From the NCBI GenBank assembly GCA_013398015.1, contig VZRR01013712.1, forward strand, positions 62,001 through 126,000: 64,000 bases of DNA, given 5' to 3'. The DNA is from Oreocharis arfaki. Taxonomy: Eukaryota; Chordata; Aves; Passeriformes; Paramythiidae. Position 1 is the stretch's first letter, and each line of letters begins with the position of its first letter. The notes under the pieces were generated by a model that worked only from the letters and a program-made list of their open reading frames with translations, searched no databases and was not told the DNA's origin. Position numbers and translations under genes: made by a program. Below are positions 56,889 to 64,000 of this stretch, one piece after another.

Positions 56889-57867
56889 GTTCTCACTCAC
56901 AGTCCTGTTTGCTGCTGTACTTATGCACACAGATTTCAGAAAGTAACTCTGCTCACACCTGATCTTCTCGAACAACAATTCTAATTTCAAGCTACAGGAT
57001 TAGCAAGATTTTGTAGCACTGGGAACCCGACAAAGGGGGAGACTTCTGAAAGTCTTCTCTGCCCGCTGTGTGTGACACTAGAGGGCACGAGCAAGACAAC
57101 AAATGTCCTTGTCTGCTACCATTGAGAAGCTCAAGTGCAATAAAGGCCAACAAGCTTTTCTCAGTCTATCAGTAAAAGAGAAGAAAAGCAGACGTGAGAG
57201 GTGTCCCCAGCTGGCAGGATGAGTGCCAGAGCACCAAGTCTCAGCAAGGCCAACTGAGGAACAATTTTCTGAAGGCAATTCCCGAAGCTAACCCACCCCC
57301 GGCAAGAACAGGACATTTGTTTGCTTCACTGCTGTAACCTCATCAAGACTTTTTCATTTCCTCATGGCGTGCTCTGCTGAGTTTGCATGGGAGGAAATGT
57401 GTCTCCCTGTGTAAGGCAAACACGGGCTGAGGACACCCAACGTGCTCCCTTCAGGTGTTGTTGAAATCTACACCAAGAAGAACAACTTGCAAGCTGCCCA
57501 TCAACCCAACACAGATCAGGGTGGTCCTGTGAGTTAAAACATGCAGTTATTCCATTACCCAGCTCAGTTTGATGGCAACAGGACTGTCTCCAGTCCTGTC
57601 TCCAGCGGTAAGCTGTGAGCTGTTGCACAGCAGGGCAGGGGAGGGAGAGTCAGGAAACCCACACTCCATTCATGGCAGGTGCTTTCTTGGTGTTGTTTGT
57701 TCCACCTCAGTTCCCTGGTGACTTGGGGAGAGCTCCAGCACGTTTATCTGCCCTCTCCTTGGGGATTCCATCAAGGCAGCAAATGTTGGCAAAACCCTGC
57801 AAGCCATGTCACACACACACGTTCTGACACACAGTCCAGCAGCTACAGATCTGCCAGCAGGGCAGGA

Positions 57868-58125
57868 TCACAGAAACACAGAATTGTTCACGTTGGAAGG
57901 GACCTTAGAGATCATCTTATTCCACCCCCTTGCCATGGGCAGGGACACCTTCCATCAGACTAGGTTGCTCCAAACCCCGTCCAACCTGGCTTTGGACACT
58001 TCCAGGGCTGGGGTAGCCACAGCTTCTCAGGGCAACCAGGGCCTCCTCACCCTCAGGGAAGAATTTCTTCCCAATATCCAATTCAACCCCACCCTCTGTC
58101 AGTTTGAACCTGGGCTGGGGTGCAT
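57868..58125 (-). mobile_element. CR1 fragment, reverse orientation
   Basis: GGATCACAGAAACACAGAAT, TGTTCACGTTGGAAGGGACC, CCTTGCCATGGGCAGGGACA, GAAGAATTTCTTCCCAATAT and CCTCTGTCAGTTTGAACC. Confidence 0.95.
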
Positions 58126-59077
58126 GGAAGGAAGAACCCTGATTTACTTCAGCTCTAGGACAAGATGGAGATTTTTCTTTTTCAGGACAAGAAATTTGTA
58201 CAGGTGAGTATTTCTCCTCCCTTGCTCTGCCTGCTCTCCTTCTCTTTCTCCTTGCAGACAAGCACCACCAGTTTTCTGGCAGAGACTCCCATGGGAAGGG
58301 TGTAGCAGGCCTGAGCACCTGGAATCTCTCCCACTTGTGCAGGAGCAGAAGGGTGGCCCCAGAACGGCAAAAGCTCTGCGGGTCCAAGGACCTCTCTGTT
58401 CCCTCACAGGGGAACCCAGGCAGTGCAGTGACACTGAAACACCAAAGAGTCCAACATCCCCCCAGTATGAACACAAGGCCTGGGATTCCTGCTCTGCAGG
58501 ATGTTCCCTAGCAAGGTCTCTGACTGCATCTATCCATCACTGACCTGTGACTTTATGGTCCAAACGAGACCAGCGTACCTGCACTCCTCCTCCTCAGCAC
58601 ATCTTACAACAGACCCTCCTTTGCCTCTGCACAGATTCCCTTCCAAGAGGGTGGAAAACACAGGGCTAAGCTGTGCTTCCATTTGACAACAAACCCTGTC
58701 ATGCCAACAGACTGTACTCGGGTGGAGCCAGTTACAGGGGTAGGGAAGGAGCTGGAGCCCCCACGCAAGAAGCTGTTGGCAGCTTTGCAAACAAGCTGCT
58801 TTCCTCTGTCCTTTCAGACCTTCCAGGCCATGTCTCAGCCACAGAGGTGTTGTGCAACCCCAACATTTTGCAACTGCTGCCTGACCTGGCCAGAGAGCCA
58901 CGACTCTGGGCTTCACCCTGTCCCCCATGCTGGAGCAGCTCCAGCATCCTCCCTGCCTGTGCTTCTGAGCCCATGCCAAGGCTGCCGGTACTCCTAAAGC
59001 TTGGTTTAAAGTTGCATCTCAAGCTTTGCAGGAATGGCTGAGAAAGCAGTGATGCTGTGGATGGGAAGGAGCACATG

Positions 59078-59245
59078 AACAACACAGAATGGTTTGGGTT
59101 GGAAGGAGTCTTAAAGCACATCTGGTTCCACTCCCCTGCCATGGGCAAGGACACCTTGCATTAGACCAGACTGAAGACTCATCCAGCCTGGCCCTGAACA
59201 CTTCCAAAGATGAGACAGACACAGCTTCTCTGGGCCAACTTCCAT
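59078..59245 (-). mobile_element. CR1 fragment, reverse orientation
   Basis: AACACAGAATGGTTTGGGTT, GGAAGGAGTCTTAAAGCACA, CCTGCCATGGGCAAGGACAC and CCAGCCTGGCCCTGAACACT, ending in CACAGCTTCTCTGGGC. Confidence 0.92.
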
Positions 59246-61960
59246 TGTTTTGGGTGAGTCCATATCCTCGGATCATTCCAGACCCAAATTCATCACTTAG
59301 GACACTGGCCCCACTCCTGGAGCACCATTTCTGTGGTAAATCCAGAGTGACTCCTTCAGACCACTCCAGACTTGCCCTCAGCAACATCTCCTCAAGCCTT
59401 GGCTAAACCTTGGCTAACCCCTGTCAGTGCTGTTATGGGAGAGCTGGAGATGAACCAAACCTCAGAGCCAGGGTCTAGGTTGAGTCAAAGTCAAGGACAG
59501 CACAAAGCAAAACATCACATGAGCTTCAGCCACCCATGTTTAAGCCCTGTGCTGTGATGGCATTAAACCTAATTGTGCCACAGCACCAGAAGAACGTAGC
59601 TCAGGCAAGTACACCACATTACTGCTCTGGGAAAGACTTTGCCCCATTTTGGTGTCAGGAACAGGCAGTGCCTTTGCAGAGATGGGTCAGGGAAGGCTGT
59701 GCCCTGGAGGGTGTTGCTGGATTAAAGCCTCTGCACAGACAAACACCTCTGAGTAAGAGGGAGAACTTAAAACTAATAACAACACTAAAACCTAAACAAA
59801 CACTATGGGGTTGAGGGCTTTGCTTTGGAATAAAAGATTAATAAACATATCGATTGAGTCAAGGGGCTGGGACAAAGGCTGGCAGCCGTGTTTATTTTTT
59901 AGCATCTATCTGTGGACTTACCAGGCTTGTGCCCAAGCCAAATATTGTGTTAAGGAAGTTTATGAACTAACACACAAAGTGTGGTTGGGTCACCTCCAGC
60001 TCAGCCCACGGTTGTCTGAGCAGGGTGCCACCAAAATATGTCTGCAGGAGTTACAACAGCTTAACACGTGGGACTGAACTATCACTAGCAGGGGATGATG
60101 CAGCCAAGAGAGTGGCAGAGATTGAGGAGGGATTCAAGCAAAAGACTGGGTAAAGAGCAGGGCTGTTGGCAGACCCACAGGTGCTCCTGTCCCAATGCTG
60201 CTGCACACACCTAATTCTGGGAGAATTTAGGAAAAACCACAGCAGTGCAGCAGCTCGGGCACTGCTGCATAGTTTGGCTGCTGCCTCAGTTTTGGTATCT
60301 TGTGCCAATACAATGGGCAAGGGGTGGGTCAATGCTGCTTCTGAGAGCTAAGTCTGAGCACAGAAAGGCTCAAAGAAACACCGTGGGGTCTGTGGAAAGA
60401 GTCCTTCAAGACCTAACACATCTTGCAGAGCTCCAGCCACCATCAGTGGCTAACCTGCTGCACCCACCACACCTCCCTGCTTCCAGATCCTGACATGAGG
60501 AACCAGACTCCTTCTGAAGCCTCTCTTCCCACTGCCTCCGTGGTATGAAAAGCCTCTGAACCACCAGGCCTGAAAAAACCACATGGAAAACCCCCCCAAA
60601 ATAATCCTTGGAGAGGTTTAACAGACCAACTGCAAGTAAATTCATGGGGTTTTTCTCACCCTGCCTCCTTGTTAGACCTTTTCCATGCAGCTCAGTCACC
60701 CTGGAACAGCTCCACAGGGCAGGGACTGGCTCTCAGAGCAGCTGAATATCACACAATCCCATAGCAGCAGGAGCTGTGGGGTTCAGAGACAGGGGACTGG
60801 ATGGGAACGATGGTTTAGCGTCTGTGGAGAAGCTGAAACCCTTCTGCTAAATCCCCACATGCCTGCAGGGATGGACACGGGAGAGGCAGGGACCAGGGTG
60901 CTACAGCAATAAACCCAAAGCTGTGTTTTGTATTGCTGTTGATTTGAAGCACCACTTAAAAAAACAAGCAATTCTTACAGGAGAGGGAAAAGCCCAGAAG
61001 CCTTAAGTGACCATTTTAAAGCTTTTAGCTATTTAATTGTGGCTTTCCGCACGCTGATAGAGAAACCAGGGCTGCTGCCACAAGAAGCCTCTCCTCCCCA
61101 AACTGCTCTCTGCATCCCTGATTTCCAGAAGATGCTGATAAAGCATCTTGGAGAGACCTTCTGAATAACATAAAGTGAAGGAGGACATGCAGCCCTGGAG
61201 GTGGGATGGTGGCAGTCATCCAAAGGCATGACAGCCCTCCACAGGGTGAGCGGGTGGGCAGGGGAGCTTCTGAATCCCACTGAGAAGATGCCTTGATCCT
61301 GCTCTCCCAAGGAAGGCTCACAGGCATCAATGGTTGCTTTGAACACCAGTTACAGCTGCACTACAGCTTCACACCCAACATGTGATAAATCTCCAGTCAG
61401 AGAGCTCTGCAGCATCCCTGCGTGCCCAAGCCTTGGGTTGGGCTCTGCACTGTCCTTCAAAGCCTGGCAAGGTCTCCATGGGGGAAGAACCACACAACTC
61501 TCCTGGAAAACACTGAGGACCGTCCATCTGAACTCCTCAATCACCATCAGCCTCACACCTCTGCACTGAAAATACAAGGGAATGTTTTCATTTACCCTGA
61601 AGCTGGTGGATTCCATTCCTGCTTCCAAAACTTATGCCTGCACTTGGGGTCCCAATCCCATTTCCTCCCAGTAAGTCCTCAGCACACTTTTGGACTTGAC
61701 TCAAGTCCTCCAGCTCACTTCTGGGCATGAAGCATCAGCTTTCCACTTGCTTTAGGCACTCCTGAAACATGAACTGCAGATCTACACAGAGCTACATGAA
61801 ATACAAGGGGTTCCCTTTGATAATGCATATTTTTTTGCTCTACCTTTTTCTTACTCTTTGCTGGTTTTCCCTCCTCTCCCGGTCCCAGGTCTTTAAAACC
61901 CCACAGGACCAGAAGAAAAAAACCCAACAAGGCAAGCAGGAAATAAAAAAAGGAGGTGAG

Positions 61961-61993
61961 GAAAGGGAAAAAAAAAAAAAGAAAAAAAAAAGG
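61961..61993. repeat. A-rich tract near the 62100-62618 exon donor
   Basis: Runs of eleven to twelve A separated by G, about 110 bp downstream (in SAMD4A sense) of the exon donor. They read as long U runs in the transcript. Confidence 0.9.
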
Positions 61994-62099
61994 ACTTTTC
62001 TATGGCCCACATGAGTTTAGCCCCTCTGCTAACCACGGCAAAGCAACAATTCCTAGCGGGACGAGGGGCCTGCCCCCAGAGCCTCCCGTGGGTACTTAC

Positions 62100-62618
62100 T
62101 GGTGCTTGTGCTAGTGCCGATGGTGTTGATGGTGGTGGGGACGGAGGAGGAGGAGTAGAGGGGCAGGTGGCCGTTCTCGCAGGCCAGGCTTTTGTCCTGC
62201 CAGCTGGAGGCGCTGACGCTGATGCCGGAGTCCCGAGAGTTCTGCCACCCGTTGAGTTTGTCGTCCGAGTTCTGTCTTTGGTGATAGTAGTGCGCCTGCC
62301 CGTAGTCCACCGAGTCCGAGCGGCCCCGGCCCTGCCCGCCGAAGCCCCCCGACGTGCGGTCCTCCAGGTGGTTGAGCCACATGGCCAGGGCGCTCCTGTC
62401 CTCCAGGGAGGTGGCGGGGTGTATCAGGGCGTAGGACAGCAGCTGCCTGCTCTCCTCGATGTGCTGGTTGTGCTCGATCGAGTGCGCCAGGATTTTGGGC
62501 AAGAGTTTCATGTACTCGACTTTCGCCTCGATGTTGCCGGGCTTCAGTAAAGGCAGGTGGGTTAACAAGAGGGAGATCACTTTATCCTTGGATTCCTGCT
62601 GCCACTGGTTGATGATTC
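62100..62618 (-). CDS. SAMD4A: SAMD4A large exon, Smaug similarity region and Ser/Gly-rich linker
   Basis: Window exon 1 of 11, 519 bp, covering about residues 66-239. The acceptor reads TTCCTTCAACAG and the donor GTAAGT. The first codon (Gly) is split with the upstream exon. It reads GIINQWQQESKDKVISLLLT, HLPLLKPGNIEAKVEYMKLL, PKILAHSIEHNQHIEESRQL and on to TTINTIGTSTST. The helical N-terminal half (Smaug similarity region, implicated in partner binding and dimerisation) is nearly identical to human apart from IE for LD. The linker differs in GGFGGQGRG and SVSASSWQDKSLA. RSDSVDYG is a possible phospho-site. The exon is CpG-rich. Confidence 0.98.
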
Positions 62619-64000
62619 CTGTTGAAGGAATAGGGTGGGGGGGAAAAAAAAAGAAGATAATTGAGAAATTGTAAAACGGAGCTAACGAAGAAATAACCAG
62701 GCCCTGGCAGGGTAAATACAGCATGCCAAAGGGATTTCCACACGCGTGGTGCCACAGCGTGAGCACCTCCCTGGCAAGGGGGTCACCACCCTCCAAAAAC
62801 CATGGTCAAGGCAAAGTGCGCCAAACTGGATGCCAAAAGTTACCAGATGCCCCTGAAAATCACTGAAAAAGCCAAACTACACCCAACTCAACTCTACTGT
62901 TGTTTTTATTTTAATCAAAATCACAGTTTGGCCCAAATTTTCCACATTGTTGCAGGTTACAGAAAACACTGCACAAAAGCACTCAGCAGATAAAGATAAC
63001 CTTTCAAAAGAACTGGCTGGGAAATTGAAAAGGTCACGATTCAAAGGAGGTAACACAGGTGAGAGCCACAGAGGGAAGAAGCTTTCCATCAGGAACACAA
63101 TCATCCAAGCAGGGTGTTGGTGCATCCACCAGCCTCAAAGGTAAGGAGGGAAGGGCTCAGCTGAAGCAGCCCCAGAGCTCCTGCTCCTCTGTTAGATCAC
63201 AGCAAACAGGAGAGATTTTAGAAGACCAGGGGGAAAAAAAAGCAAACCTAGGGGGTTAGATTTAAATACGCAGAAGGAAAAGTCAGGGAATTACAAACTG
63301 GTCACTTAACTCAAACTCCTGGAAAACTGATGGAACAAATAATGAAACAACCTATTTGTAAGCACTTAGGAGATAACAAGATGATAAGTGACTGCCGACA
63401 CCCATTTGTCAAGAGCAATTTAATTTCCTTCTGCGACAGAGCAACTGGCCTGTGAATAGCTGGAGGAACAGGCAGTGCTGTATATCTTGATATTCATTAG
63501 GTGCTGCTGCACATGGCTCCCTCAGCAGCACAGCAGAGAGAAACTGCTCTAATGTGCGTACACAACTCATCTGAAAACCACATGGAGGGAGCTGGGGGTG
63601 CTGATTCACCCCCAGGAGGATGTGCTGGGCAAGGAGACCTGTCCTGGCCCTGACATCACCCAGCACGTCATTGGTGATAAGGGTGATGTGATAAACGTGC
63701 TCAGCGTGCAGGTATCACGCTAAGAGAAAGGAAAACACTCCAGGAAACTGGGTTAGAAGTCAAACGATGTTGAGGACTTGAAGGGGTGGCATGAAGCTGT
63801 GTCGGGGAAGGTTTAGGCTGGAGATAAGGAAAGGGTTCTTCCCCCAGAGGGTGCTGGGCACTGAACAGGCTCCCCTGGGAATGGTCACAGCACCAGCCTG
63901 CCAGAGTTCCAGGAGCATTTGGACAACGCTCTCAGGCACAGGGTGGGATTTTTGGGGTGCCTTTGCAGGGTCAGGAGTTGAACTTGATGATCCCTTGGGT
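62619..64000 (-). other. SAMD4A: SAMD4A intron, partial
   Basis: The intron before the 519-bp exon, running past the window end. It contains a forward CR1 fragment (63740-64000). No SAMD4A N-terminal exon is recognisable here. Confidence 0.85.
63740..64000 (+). mobile_element. CR1 fragment, forward orientation, cut by the window end
   Basis: GGTTTAGGCTGGAGATAAGG, AAAGGGTTCTTCCCCCAGAG, AGCATTTGGACAACGCTCTC, AGGCACAGGGTGGGATTTTT and AGGAGTTGAACTTGATGATC. Same subfamily as 21600-21757. The 3' tail lies beyond the window. Confidence 0.93.

Larger units (their letters stand above)
45789..62099 (-). other. SAMD4A: SAMD4A long intron, 16.3 kb
   Basis: Donor GTAAGT at 62099, acceptor ending at 45789. 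It contains seven CR1 fragments (46287, 51113, 52663, 54984, 56825, 57868 and 59078), A-rich tracts (53637-53670, 61968-61991) and an AT-rich block with E-box and MEF2-type motifs (53480-53530). No alternative exon, RNA gene or nested gene was recognised. Confidence 0.85.
25080..64000 (-). other. SAMD4A: SAMD4A gene (Smaug1), most of coding region and 3' UTR
   Basis: SAMD4A is the vertebrate homologue of Drosophila Smaug, a cytoplasmic protein that binds stem-loop Smaug recognition elements in mRNAs through its SAM domain. It represses translation and recruits deadenylases. Eleven exons between 62618 and 28505 join in frame to give about 640 residues. The start (GIINQWQQESKDK) corresponds to about residue 66 of the 718-residue human protein, and the C-terminus is DGVDRTSTI. 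Order: Smaug similarity regions and a Ser-rich linker (62100-62618, 45525-45788), SAM domain (40871-40980, 40137-40223), a diverged disordered linker (37428-37722), a helical segment resembling the PHAT region (35845-35930, 34294-34412), then a basic Ser-rich tail. The N-terminal exon or exons lie beyond 64000. The gene converges on GCH1, as in human. Residue numbers in exon entries assume 65 upstream residues. Confidence 0.97.

Noticed and set aside
1..64000. Search for tRNA, snoRNA or microRNA genes, endogenous viral sequences, or a novel multi-gene system
   Set aside because: No cloverleaf, box C/D or H/ACA pattern, LTR pair or viral protein motif was convincing by eye. A scan with tRNAscan-SE, Infernal/Rfam and RepeatMasker would settle it; high-scoring hits would overturn this.

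Overview
The window is animal nuclear DNA, most probably from a bird. It holds spliced vertebrate genes with GT-AG introns. About twenty fragments of the CR1 retrotransposon are scattered through introns and spacers, many ending in the typical avian tail related to GATTCTRT, and I see no mammalian SINEs. The CR1 subfamily mix suggests a neoavian or passerine bird, but the species is not provable by eye. A 43-base run of N at 25951-25993 marks an assembly gap in a GC-rich stretch.

Two convergent genes account for all the protein coding I can support. Positions 1 to about 19030, plus strand, carry the 3' part of GCH1 (GTP cyclohydrolase 1): the end of a long intron 1, coding exons 2 to 6, and a 3' UTR of about 2.2 kb. 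Exon 1 lies upstream of the window. All five splice junctions keep frame, and the 136 encoded residues match residues 115-250 of the 250-residue mammalian enzyme one for one. Positions of about 25080 to 64000, minus strand, carry most of SAMD4A (Smaug1), an RNA-binding repressor of translation. Eleven coding exons encode the last 640 or so residues, followed by a 3' UTR of about 3.4 kb. The exon or exons for the first 65 or so residues lie beyond 64000. The same convergent neighbours occur on human chromosome 14q22.

Between the two genes (about 19030-25080) I see only CR1 fragments, low-complexity tracts, a CpG-richer patch and a 69-bp direct duplication. No tRNA, rRNA, CRISPR array, viral insertion or bacterial-type operon was recognised. 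The many open frames outside the listed exons look like chance frames in GC-rich or tandemly repeated DNA.

The most unusual structure is a 590-bp composite minisatellite in GCH1 intron 5, built from 23-bp and 16-bp modules. It starts directly after the six-base exon 5 splice donor. A CR1 tail ends less than 30 bp before the same exon, so exon 5 sits between two repeats. Other points worth a look are microsatellite-like splice acceptors in SAMD4A, an AATAAA followed by an A tract inside the last SAMD4A intron, a CpG island in the SAMD4A 3' UTR, and a TAAT-rich patch near the penultimate coding exon. The two genes have no known joint pathway: GCH1 makes tetrahydrobiopterin and SAMD4A silences mRNAs. 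Their adjacency is conserved synteny rather than shared function.
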